Assembly (NCBI GenBank): GCA_029339195.1
Contig: JAPTJF010000271.1
Span: 1 to 64,000, forward strand
Reading direction: 5' to 3'
DNA length: 64,000 bases
Origin: Micractinium sp. NFX-FRZ
Lineage: Eukaryota > Chlorophyta > Trebouxiophyceae > Chlorellales > Chlorellaceae
Position 1 is the first letter of the stretch. The number at the start of each line of letters is the position of its first letter. The position numbers and the translations under genes were made by a program. Of the stretch, positions 1 through 10,326 are shown piece after piece. Under the pieces are notes generated by a model, which did no database searches, was not told the DNA's origin, and was given only the letters and a program-made list of their open reading frames with translations.

Positions 1-480
1 GGGCTGGGCGGGGGAGGTGAGGGGCTGGGTGGCTCAGGCGGTGGGGAAGGGCTGGGCGGGGGAGGCGACGGGCTGGGTGGGAGAGGGGGTGGGCTGGGCG
101 AGGGAGGTGAGGGGCTGGGCGGGGGAGGTGAGGGGCTGGGTGGGAGAGGAGGTGGGCTGGGCGGGGGAGGCGACGGGCTGGGTGGTTCTGGCGGTGGGGA
201 AGGGCTGGGCGGGGGAGGTGAGGGGCTGGGTGGCTCAGGCGGTGGGGAAGGGCTGGGCGGGGGAGGCGACGGGCTGGGAGGGAGAGGGGGTGGGCTGGGC
301 GGGGGAGGTGAGGGGCTGGGTGGCTCAGGCGGTGGGGAAGGGCTGGGCGGGGGGGGCGACGGGCTGGGTGGGAGAGGGGGTGGGCTGGGCGGGTCAGGTG
401 GTGGAGGGGGACTGGGCGGGGCAGGCGGCGGGTTGGGCGGAGATGGCGGGGGACTGGGTGGGGGAGGCGGTGAGGGCGGG
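1..480 (-). repeat. Coding minisatellite (Ser-Pro-rich)
   Basis: Degenerate tandem units of about 36-60 bp. On the minus strand they read as SPPPP, SPPPL and SPPPEPPS. No stop occurs in that frame, while the plus frame gives Gly/Trp-rich nonsense. The array is part of the last visible exon of the wall-protein gene and is likely to vary in length between strains. Confidence 0.8.
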
Positions 481-2406
481 AAAGGCGGGGGGCTGGGCGG
501 GGTGGGCGGCCTAGGAGGTGGGGACCTGTATCCAAAGTGTCAGCGGCCATGCAGGGGGAGCCACAGAGGGCCAGTGTGTTGGGAGTGCATGGCCCTGGCG
601 CCAGGCAGCACAAGGGGCAGTGAACCCCGCATGACGTGGCCTCGGTCAGCTGCGCCGTGTGGCACCGTGCACCACTGCACTTTTATTAATATTGAAGAAG
701 GAGAAGGCTCTTGTCCCGGCTCTGGCACCGGCGTCCCTGGCAGCCCACTCACGGAGGTGGGCACGAGTTGAGGCAGCTGCTGATCGAGCTCCCCTTTGTC
801 ATCCTCCAGCCTGCACAGCGAATGCATGCATGCAACGCACAGGAAGTTTGAAGCAAAAGTGGTCACGGCCATGCTCCGCCCTGCAACCCAGCATGCAGGC
901 GCTGGCCTGCCAGCAATGCACACGGTCTGCACGGAGAGTCGACATGCGGGTGCCCCCACGGCGCAGCTTGGTAGCATGCTGGGGCGCCGGCAGTGCAGTG
1001 AGGGCCTGCATGCAGGCGCATGATCGCCGCACAAGGGAGACGCATGGCCCCTGCTGGCCCCTGCCGGCTGCAGGGCGGGTGCCCCCCCGCTCTCCGGCCC
1101 CAGATTCAGCGCGCCGTGCCAAGCGCAGGCCGCGGCGCTTGAGGCCTGCTTCCCAGCCCTGCCTGCCAGAGCACCCTGCTGAGTGTCTGTCGGTACTGCT
1201 GAGCATTGCATGGATGCTTTTGCTGTGCGCAGCGCCAGGAGCTGCCAGCGCCCGGCCCACCGCCCTCACCCGTGGCTTTCTTCATCCAGCATCTGCCCAC
1301 GGCGGAGGCATCTTTTCCAAATCTCGACGGGCTGGTCCAGGTCCTGGAGGGGGGCAGGCACGCGGCACAGGAAGCCCTTTGCACCGGAGCAGGAAAGGCG
1401 TGCTAAGCCACATGGCTAAGTGGGGCCAGGCCCGTGGCGCAGCGTGAAGCTGTTCATGCGCTGGGGGGCTGTACGGGGCAGGCATCTGAAGGTGCCGGGG
1501 GTGGGCGTGTCTGGTCCTGCCTGGCGTGCCGCCCAGGCGGGTGCTGCAAGCTTGAGCTTGATTTTGAAAGTTGTCAAAGGACTCGAGGCACGAGGGCCCG
1601 GTCAGCGCACGCGCTGGGCCCGGTCAGCGCGCCACGGAGCTTACCAGGCCATGCATCCTGGGGTGCTGTCGCAGACAACGCAGCAGGCCTGCCCGGAGTC
1701 GCTGAGGGGCAGCGTCACGTTGGCGAAGTCACCGCCACTACTGCAGGCGGGGAGGGAGCATGGGGCACAGTGTGCGGAGGGCCCGGGTCAAGGGGGCATT
1801 GAGGAGGAGGTGTGTGTGTGGGCATCCACTGCCGCCTGCGGGGGGCGGGGGGGGGAAGAGGGGGGGCTAGCCTTGGGCAGGCGGGCGCATGGCAGGTGGA
1901 GAGGAGGCGGCACATGATGCTGATGCAGCTGGTGCTGCGCTGTGTGTGCCTCTGCTGCGTCTGTCTGAGGACGCACCCGCCGGCCCCCAACCCTGGCCCA
2001 GCATGGTCCGGCCTGCCTAGCACGCGGGCTGTGCATGACCGCAGGCACCGCAGCAACTGCCAGCTGTGCGTCAGCGCACTCACAGGTCCGTGCTGGCAAG
2101 CATTTCACAAAAAGCAGGAGGCGGTGGCGAGGGTGGTGGGGGCGATGGCGAGGGTGGTGGGGGCGGTGGCGAAGGTGGCGAGGGTGGTGGGGGCCGTGGC
2201 GAAGGTGGCGAGGGTGGTGGGGGCCGTGGCGAAGGTGGGGGGGGACGTGGCGAGGGTGGGGGCCGTGGCGAAGGTGGGGGGGGACGTGGCGAGGGTGGGG
2301 GGGGAGAGGGCGAGGGCGGTTTGGGTGGTGGACGAGGTGCGGGCGCGGCGCGCACTCGCGCCGGCGCCAGCAGGAGCGCCAGCAGCAAGGCGATTTGCAG
2401 GTGCAT
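1..2406 (-). CDS. Secreted Hyp-rich wall protein with Apple/PAN-like domain (partial)
   Basis: Probable extracellular matrix glycoprotein of the algal wall. Exons are 2406-2084, 1740-1645, 1343-1270, 810-753 and 525 to the left edge, all GT-AG and phase-consistent. The start at 2406 opens a clear signal peptide (MHLQIALLLALLLAPARVRA), followed by about 75 residues of SPPPP/RPPPPSP repeats. Exons 1-3 then encode a Cys-rich block with the words ACCVVC, PGCMAW and GRCWMKK, the CC..C...PGC.AW...CW.K pattern of small Apple/PAN-like modules. Exon 4 ends SSCLNSC, and exon 5 returns to SPPPP/SPPPEPP repeats that run off the window. The layout is therefore Hyp-rich arm, globular Cys module, Hyp-rich arm, similar to pherophorins and related wall proteins, but I do not see a classical pherophorin domain. 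The C-terminus is missing. Exon 4 is the least certain exon; it is supported by phase on both sides. Confidence 0.72.
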
Positions 2407-3665
2407 GGCGGCGGGCGAGGCGCCACAAGGCGAAGACCACCGGATGTGGTGGGAGGCTGGTATGGTGGGGATTCTGCTGCGGGGAAGCAAGGCGGGAGGG
2501 AGTGGGTGCAGGGCCAGACCGGTGGCCGAGATCGGGCCCACTCCGCATGCCCCAGGCGGCTTCAGAGGCAGCGGCGGCAGCGCCCCAGCAGTTGAACGTC
2601 ATACCCCTGTCCCCTGTCAAGGCCTGCATAGCCTTCCTTCCCACAGCTCATGAATGCTGACGGCTTCAGTGAATTGTGTGTGTTGGTTCTCCCGTGGTAG
2701 ACTTGTGTCTGTCCACACTTGTTACTGTCCTGGAATAGTAGCCGTCCGGGGGAACAACGCTACCTTGCCCACGAACGGCGTCGAAGAGGTTTGTGTTCCC
2801 ATGCTGTCCGCCGCACACGCACACGCATGCGCACCTTGGTATGTTTCAGAGAGCGAGGAAAGCCGCGCCTGGCATGCCTGCAAGCAGGGTGGTCCCAGGG
2901 CCTGCCAACCCCTGCTCAAGGCTAGCGCCCTGCACGTGTCGATCAACAGCGCAAGCCAGGAGCCTGCCCTTGGACACGCCGTCCTTTTCCTGGACGCTTT
3001 GCTGACGTGGAGGGACATGTGCATGAATTCCCTCGTCTAAATCATCGTCTTCGCAGCGTAAGCTAATTAGTTCTGCCTTAGTTGATGTCTGCAAAGTGTA
3101 GAAGGCTGGTGTTGGTGTGTGTGTATGGAGGGAGGGGGGCGAGGGGGAGGCGGAAGCTTCATGAGAACTGGTGCAGGAACTGGTTCTTCTGGAACTGGTT
3201 CTTCTGTGCAGGCACAGGAACAAGTAACAAGTAAAGTAACAAGCTTTGCATCGGTTTCAAGGTCTACCTCTGTTGATCGACATGTGGAATGCAACTGTAA
3301 TGCGGCTACTGCTGCCACAGCCTCCCCGCTCGTGCCTCCTTCTGCTGCTGCCTGCCTGCGAGCTGATGCATTGCCTGACCGACCGATGCTCATTACCTTG
3401 CTCCGGAACCGACGCCCATTCAGCAGTCAGCACAGAAAGCGCATGCCACTCAGTTCATGACAACTGAGGATACTGAGGCATGGGTGTGAGACTTAGGTTT
3501 CCGCCGCCGCCGGCGGCGTGCGCTTTGCACGCTTGGCGGCAGGCGGCAAGATGTGGTGCGGCGCCTATGAGCGACTGGTGTTCTCACAGACGCAACGCCT
3601 GATAATGGCCAACTTCTTCAAATTAAATACATCTAACCAAGTCGCCGGAGCGCTCTCTAGCCGCC
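2407..3665. other. Intergenic region between divergent genes
   Basis: It separates the minus-strand wall protein from the plus-strand ankyrin gene, so it should hold both promoters. Open frames here have no recognisable protein features. A short tandem repeat (two or more copies of GGAACTGGTTCTTCT-like units) lies at about 3163-3210. I could not identify a TATA box or other core element. Confidence 0.5.
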
Positions 3666-6015
3666 ATGGAGCGCCTGGATTCGCTGTGCGGCACCGCCCG
3701 CAGCCACCGGCGGGCCAACCCGCCAGCTATGGACCCGCATTACAGGTAAAACAATGAACGCAAGGGATGCAGGAGCGAGCTGCGTGCGCTGCGGCGCGGG
3801 CGGTCGTCGAGCGGCGGTAGCGCAGAGGCTTCACCTGCCGTGCCCTGTAACAGTAGTTCGCACACCCGCCCTGCCCTGCCACGCTTGCCGCAGTGATGAA
3901 TTCATTCAGCAGCTCGAGGGCGCCATTGGCGAGGCGCTGGCAGCCCCCGGCGCCGACCCCGCCGCCATCTATTCGCTAGTCACTAGCACCATGAAGAAAG
4001 ACGTGAATCAAATCGATCCCCGAGTGGACGCGGTCCTGCTGCAGAGTGAGCTACAGCTGCTGGCTGGCATAAGTGGCATCCGGGCGGGGCTGCTGGGCTG
4101 CTTGCACATGCCAGCGGGGCTGGCAAGGTGCAACGGCGTTCGGCGTGGCACAGCACAGACCGGGCGGCAGCAGGCAGCGCTTTTGCAGCTTCCTGGCTGA
4201 GCTCGCTGCATGACCAGCCCTCCTGGAACTGCTACCAAACGTGTATGACAGGCAGGGACATGCATGCTAGCAAGGAGGGCATGGTGTTTCATGAGCTGCC
4301 GAGCTGGTGCCCGCCCGTCTCTCCTGCCTCTGCAGGCATGACTGCCGACACAATTGTGGATGCCGGCAGCGGGGAGACAGTGCTGCATGAGCTGCTGAGC
4401 AGGGCGGAGCCGCCGCCGCTGGCGCCGCACGAGGGGCGGCCGGGGGTGTCGCTGCAGCAGCTGCTAGACAGGTGAGGGCTTATCATTGCTGCCTCCAGTG
4501 CTGCCTACACGTGCCACTTTGGCTGTAAAGAACTGTTGCTGCAGCCCAGGCAAATGCCAGGGCATGTTGATGCAGCGGGTGGTGGGCAGGCAGGTGCCGC
4601 CGCTGGGTACTGGTGCCGCTGCCAGGCGTTGCTGCAGGTGCGCCGCTGCTGGTACGGTTATGTGAGACGGATCGTGAAGGCTTAAGTGCACTGCGGCTGC
4701 GCCTTTCCGCCACTCTCCCTGCCCGTTGGTGCCACCTCCAACCTGTAGGATCCCCGCGGCAGTGCTGCAGGCACTTGCGCGTGTACTGCCACAGCACCTG
4801 CTGACACCGCTGGTATTGCAACCTCACTTGGTGCTTCTCTGCCTGCCCCTGCAGGGGCGCCACCCCCGACGTGCAGGACGCCGGCGGCAGCACCGCCCTG
4901 CACCTGCTGGTGGTGCGCATCGCCAAGGAAAAGATCTTCCCCGACCTGGAGCCGGAGATGGCGATGCAGGTGGGACAGGCTTCATGTCAGGGTGTTTGAT
5001 GTCCATGTGCTCGTTGCAAGACAGAAAGGGCCTTCCTGAGACGGAAACCAAAGACAGCGATGCAGGTGGGGCTTGGCTACTGGCCAGTGTTTTGTGGAGT
5101 GCTGCCCCGTCACAAGGACATACCCCTCATGCGGCGCCCCCTCCCACCCTCCCCACATGCTGACCCGACTGCTGCTCGCATCAGATAGCGGACTGGGGCT
5201 GGGGCTGCTTGTAGACCTGCCGTGATGACGACACGATTGGGAGTCACGCTGGCCTGCTTTCGGCTCTCTTCACAACAGGTGTCCGACGCGGACAGCCTGT
5301 ACCGGGATGACGAGCGGATTGAGTACTTGGAGGGGGTGGGCGGCGCCCTGCTGGCGGCGGGGTGGAGCCTGGACCTGGCAAACGGCAAGGGGCGCACCGT
5401 GCGGCGCCTGCTGCAGCTGTCGCACCACATTGCAGAGGTGGGTGGGCGGGCGGGCGGGCGGGTGGGCTGGGTGGACAACCGGGGAGGGTTGCACCCGGGT
5501 GGGGTGCTGTGGCCGCCCCCCTCCCCGCTGGGTGTGCCCATCATGTGCTGCCCGCCTCGCTGGAGCCTGGCTAGCTTGAGTTCCCAAAAATATGCTCGCA
5601 TGTTTATCTCTCAACTGGCTCAAAAGTGCATGAATGCTGCTGCTGCTGATCTGACGAGGGGGGATTTGGCTGGCGTAGAGCCTGTAGATCCTTAAGATCA
5701 AAGAGGGTGACCTGAGTGCTGCTCCCCTTCTGTTCCCCTGAGGGCTGTTCCCCTTTTCCCACGTCCATCCTACCCCTGCTCCAGGCCAAGCGGGTCGCGC
5801 TACAGAAGGGGCTGGAGCACACACTCGAGCTCACGGCAGCGGCGGAGCAGCAGCAGCGGCAGCAGGGGCGCGCGCCGCCGCCGGGCGCCCCCGGCGCCGC
5901 TGAATCTGCAGATGCGCTGAGGCGGCAGTCGCAGCGGCAGCTGGAGCGGGTGGACCGCATGCAGGCTGCGCTGGCACAGCTACAAGACCGCGCCCCAGCG
6001 GCCTCTGGGCAATGA
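3666..6015 (+). CDS. Ankyrin-repeat protein of unknown role
   Basis: Six exons: 3666-3745, 3894-4045, 4336-4471, 4855-4969, 5279-5437 and 5785-6015, giving 290 residues. The start sits in the context CCGCC-ATG-G and opens MERLDSLCGTA. Two ankyrin-like hairpins are visible: DAGSGETVLHELL (exon 3) and GATPDVQDAGGSTALHLLV (exon 4). A weaker third one, GWSLDLANGKGRTVRRLL, is in exon 5. The last exon is a charged, Gln-rich probable coiled coil (RRQSQRQLERVDRMQAALAQL). There is no signal peptide or membrane segment. Ankyrin repeats bind proteins, but nothing here names a partner. A fallen copy of the exon 4 3' edge lies in the next intron at 5023-5070. Confidence 0.72.
5023..5070 (+). repeat. Intronic copy of ankyrin-gene exon 4 edge
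   Basis: The segment ends GCGATGCAGGTGGG and resembles the last part of exon 4 plus its donor (4925-4975), including a CTTCC core further upstream. The copy lies about 97 bp downstream of the used donor and is degraded. Confidence 0.6.
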
Positions 6016-6100
6016 GAGTGCGCTGAGTGTGTCAGGCAGAGCGCGTGCATGCTATACATTGTGTGTGCATGCTTTCACGCGCATTGCTGGTCGAGCAATT

Positions 6101-6105
6101 TTACA
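6101..6105 (-). terminator. TGTAA poly(A) signal of MYND gene
   Basis: Reads TGTAA on the minus strand, about 175 nt past the MYND-gene stop. TGTAA is the usual green-algal poly(A) signal. Confidence 0.5.
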
Positions 6106-6277
6106 CAAAGACTTCTCCACAAAGAAGAAACGAACATGGCAGTCGCTTTCAGTCAGACTGGGCAGAACACAACAATAACAGTCGAAGGCAGGCCCAACTT
6201 GGCTCCCAACGTGCGTATGGAGAGCAACGGGCACGCCGGCAGCCAAGGCGAGTTGCTGGGCACTCTGCTCCGGCTTG

Positions 6278-7680
6278 TCAACCCTCTGCATCCGGCTGCT
6301 CGGCACGCTGCTGCTGCAACCGCCTGCAATCGGGCTTGTGCGCCGGCCACGCAGCCCGCTGGCACTCGGAGGAGCAGTAGCTGACGCTTCTGCATGCAGC
6401 GCAGAGCCTCAGCGTGGCAGCCACCCCTGCCGCCCCCTCCTCCTGCCCGCTCCTCTTCACACCCCCCAGCGCGCCGCAGTGCGCGCACGCCTCCTGGCGC
6501 ACCGGCGGCACCGCGTGGCGCACACTGATGCTGCCGTCAGGATTCAACCATTGCTCTGGGCTGCAGCGCTTTCCCGGCGGGTAGGCCCGAACAAGGGGCA
6601 GCTCTGGGGGGCCGGCATACTCAAAGCTGCACAGCACCCAGGGCAGCTCCATATTCAAACTCAGCGCCAGCTCAGCGCGCCACTCGCCCGCCAGCTGTGG
6701 CACCAGCAACTCTGAAGCAGGGAGGGGTGGGTGGGAGGGCTGGTGAGGGTGTGAATTTTGGAATGTGGGGTGCCAGCTCAGCGCGCACTCGCCCGCCAGC
6801 TGCACCACTAGCAGCGCTGCAGAGAGGCATGTTGGGCATGGGAGGATGGCTGGGCGGGTGTGGGTGGGCAGCCCTGGGGACGATGGAGGGGTCAGGAGGG
6901 GATAAAACAGGTTGGGTGGGCGGATTCGGCGCACCCAGGCGTGCCCCGCTCTGCCACCGTGGCAGAGGGTCACCCCAGCAAATGCAAGCGCCTGGCACAG
7001 CGCCCTCATCCCCCTGCCCATGCACCACACATGTACGGCTCCGATGTTGTTCACGTGCCCACCCACCCACCCTCGTCGTCGACTGCCAGCCGCAGCCTGC
7101 ACCGCAGCCGCTGGCCGTGCACCGCACCGCACTCCTCCACCCCTTCCTCCACCGTCTGTGCATTGTACGGCCGGCCGCAGGCGCTGAGCTGCGGCAGGGT
7201 GGGCAGCTGCGCGCACAGGCGGCGCAGCGCCGCTCTGTCCAGCTCCACCCGTTGGCGGGCGTAGCGGCCGTACACGCCAGGTGGCGGTGGAGGGTGCACC
7301 TCCTCCACGTGCCCCACCATGCGGGCACGGCCGCGGTAGCTGTGCGGGTGGCTGCCGTCGTGTGCGTAGCGCAGCGTCAGCCAGACGCGCTGCCCTGGGC
7401 GCGGCGCCACGCCCAGGCGCAGGAAAGGCCAGTCCTGCGCCCACTCGCACTTCGCCGCCACGCTGTCCTCGACCCAACCCTCGGCCACCCAGGGAGGCAG
7501 GTGCCAGCCGGCTGGGTGCGGGAAGGGGCCGCGGGAGTACTGGTCCATGAGCTGTACTGCCTCAGGGCCGCCAGGGGGCGGCGGTACCGAGCCCACATGA
7601 GGCACCATTTTCAAGCTGCTGCCGACCACAGGACCAGGGGCAACTTGGGGCCTGCTGCCTGCAGCCCAGCCATGCTGCAT
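6278..7680 (-). CDS. MYND-type zinc-finger protein
   Basis: Two exons, 7680-7071 and 6711-6278, give 347 residues. The C-terminus is a complete MYND finger: CAHC, then LCAAC, SYCSSEC and HKPDC, with the Cys/His spacing expected for two bound zinc ions. MYND domains mediate protein-protein contacts, often with Pro-rich ligands. The upstream 250 residues (for example PFPHPAGWHLPPWVAEGW and VWLTLRYAHDGS) look folded but I do not recognise them. There is no SET domain, so it is not an obvious SMYD methyltransferase. I chose the first in-frame ATG at 7680. An upstream exon in 7690-8045 cannot be excluded, because the frame stays open upstream through TQPAPAVQHA. Confidence 0.8.
6771..6824 (-). repeat. 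Intronic copy of MYND-gene exon 2 acceptor edge
   Basis: On the minus strand it reads tctctgcag followed by CGCTGCTAGTGGTGCAGCT and GGCGGGCGAGTG. It closely matches the real acceptor and exon start at 6720-6665, about 105 bp away. Small deletions break the frame, so I treat it as a decayed duplicate inside the intron. Confidence 0.75.
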
Positions 7681-8210
7681 GGCGTGCTGGACTGCCGGGG
7701 CGGGTTGCGTGCGCAGGGGAAGACAGGGGGAGGGAAGCAGAGGAGAAATGTTATGACAAGATGGTAGAGCACTGGTAGCACCTGATCATCGCTGCAGCAA
7801 GAGTGGCGGCAAGGCAGCACCAGTGCCTCGGCGCCAGCAGCACACGAGCCGGGCCCCCCGAGGGCGGACTGACGGCGGGCAGTAGCGGCGAAGATGCAGC
7901 GCGGCGGCTGCCTACGTGTAGACCGTCGGTACAGCGCGCAGGGGCGACAAGAAGCCGAAAAGACCCCCCAAGCCTCGCCAAGCCGAGCAGCCCTCGAGCT
8001 CCTCGAGCTCAAGTCAGTGCTGCAGCGGCTGCGGCTGCGTAGCACTGGAGGCCGAGCCTGAAGATGTGGTTAGTCTTCAAGTCCTGAAGTGGGTTTAAGG
8101 TTCTGACGAGGCCCAGGCGCGCCGTGCTGTGCTATGCTGAGCGGCTGTCGCCACCGCTGCCTGGCTGCTGCCCCCCTTCCCCCACTGGTTCAGTGCACCC
8201 TAGTCTGCAG

Positions 8211-8320
8211 ACGCAGCTCCTGGCGCACCGTGCGCATCTGTTGTGCTCAGCCAGCAATGCGGAGTGGCGGCAGCACAAGGCGGCCTGCCACCTGCTGCAG
8301 GCAGGCACCGGTAGATACGT
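8211..8320 (+). pseudogene. MYND-finger-like fragment
   Basis: After a possible acceptor (TAGTCTGCAG, 8201-8210) the plus strand encodes HRAHLLCSASNAEWRQHKAAC. This is the second half of a MYND finger (C..(C)..W..HK..C) with one Cys lost. A stretch at 8018-8038 reads CCSGCGC and could be the first half. No convincing complete gene links them. It lies next to a functional MYND gene on the opposite strand. It may be a relic, or an exon of a gene I cannot assemble. Confidence 0.35.
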
Positions 8321-8415
8321 TTTGACCCTTCACCGCTGCTGCTGCCCATGCCTCCTGCTTGCTGAGCTTGATCGCAAGCACACCGTGCCTCTGTCAGCAT
8401 GTTCGCGAGCTTAAC

Positions 8416-8420
8416 TTACA
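8416..8420 (-). terminator. TGTAA poly(A) signal of minus-strand GYF gene
   Basis: TGTAA on the minus strand, about 385 nt beyond the stop of the GYF-like gene, just before an A/T-rich run. Confidence 0.4.
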
Positions 8421-8504
8421 CATATAAATAGAAGGTAGTGAAAAAGCAACTGTACCGCATGATAACAACGCTGACACAGCACACCAGAGCTGCAAGAGCT
8501 CAAG

Positions 8505-8590
8505 GGCTGCTCAACAACAGTGCCACGGGAGATGGCTGCTCAACAACAGTGCCATGGGAGATGGCTGCTCAACAACAGTGCCACAGGAGA
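8505..8590. repeat. 29-bp tandem repeat, three units
   Basis: Three head-to-tail units of GGCTGCTCAACAACAGTGCC plus a short variable tail (CACGGGAGAT, CATGGGAGAT, CACAGGAG). It lies in the probable 3' UTR of the minus-strand GYF gene. Confidence 0.9.
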
Positions 8591-8804
8591 GCACTGGGTG
8601 GCCAGGGGCTGGCGCTCAGGCCCGCAGCAGGGAAAGGAGGGCGACCTCCAGCATACCCAGTCAGCTGGGTGCCACTTGCTCAGCTGCTCACAACGTTGGG
8701 CAGCACCCGCTGAGCGCAGCAGCCGTTCACAATCCTGTCCAGCTCAGCAGCAGGCGTGACGTGGCACCTGCCCAGCCCAGCAGGAGGGGAGCCGCTGCGC
8801 CCGC

Positions 8805-10271
8805 TCAGCTCAGCAGCATGCTCAGCGGCACCTGCGCCCCGCCGTGCTCCTTGAACACCGTCACCGAGCGGAAGGCGAGGTAATCGCTGCAGAGGCCAGG
8901 TGGGGATGGGAGGGGAGGAGCGGGGGCAGGTGGTGAGGGACGGGCGGGCTGGGGACAGCACAATGCGACAGCACAAGGCGACGTGCAGGTAGCGGAAGTG
9001 ACATAATCGCTAGGGGTGTGAGGGAGCAGTGAGAGGGGCGGGGGAGGAGATGGCACAGGGCCAAGCAAGCAGGATCCGTGCAGGGACCAATCAGGCTGGA
9101 AAAAAGTGCTGCGGATTGCTTCCAAAATGACGCAGAAATCCCGTCCATCAAATTCAACAAATTTGGTAGAACTGTACCAAAAACTTTGTTTTCCGACAAT
9201 TCATTTCGCTAAATGAACTCATATTCAAATTGTTTTCTTGAACATGCATACCGCAGCTACTGAACAAGGCAGCAGGCATGTCTGGCCGCCAGCTATGCAC
9301 TTGCGCATGTTGTCTGGGAGCAGCGGCAGGCGGGCAGCAGGGCGAGGCAGGCTGGCAGGCTGGCAGCAGGGCGAGGCAGGCTGGCAGGCCAGGCTGGCAG
9401 CAGGGCGAGGCAGGCTGGCAGGCTGGCAGGCTGGCAGCAGGGCGAGGCAGGCTGGCAGGCTGGCAGCAGGGCAGCAGGGCAGCAGGCTGGCAAGCCTCCC
9501 GCCCGGAGGCTCACTTGTGCATGTCTGGGCGCTGGGACAGGCTGTCCAGCCACTTCCTGAACTGGGCGATGCTGTGCGGGCCCTGGATCATGCCCTGCAG
9601 GCAGCACAGCGCAGCACAGCACAGCGCAGGGCAGGGCAGGGGAAGGCAGCGGATGCGGGTGGTGAGTGCGTGTGCGTGGTTGGGGGGCCGGGCATGTACG
9701 CTGGGCATCTTGCTGGTATAGCTCAAGGGAGCAGCTGTGCACGCACCGCGGGTGGGGGTAGGGAAGGAGGGGAGCCAGGCGGGCTCCGCCGGGCAGCAGG
9801 ATGAGCCCACCGCCACCACACACCTAACAGAACATGCATTCCATGCAAAGAGGCAGTGTCCCCATCATCCCTGCTCACCTTTGGATCGCAGTAGAACCAG
9901 ATGAGCTGCTGGTCTGGAGGGGCAGCCACGGCAGGCGGCGCGCCCGGCGCAGCCGGCACCACAGCCACGGGCGCACGCTGGGCGACCTCGCGTGGCGGCG
10001 GGCCGCCCAGCCCCAGGCCGTCTGGTGCGTAGCGGCCGCCAGAGGGGCCGGAGGGCGGCGGTGCATGGGAGACCTCCCGACGCATGGGCGGGGCACCGGC
10101 ATCACGGCCATAGCCAACCGCTGGGCGCTCATGCTCATACCCGCCCCACCTGTCCTGAGCTGGCGCTGGCGCTGGCGCCGGGGCTGGGCCAGCATCGTAG
10201 GCGTACCGCCTGCCCTGCTGCGCCTGCTGCCTGCTGGGCTCTGCAAAGCGCGGCCGCTCCTCCCGGCTGTA

Positions 10272-10326
<55 letters not shown>

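Noticed and set aside
17..514. Plus-strand 165-residue Gly/Trp-rich repeat frame
   Set aside because: It is the antisense shadow of the Ser-Pro-rich exon; only the minus frame gives a known wall-protein repeat and fits splice phase.
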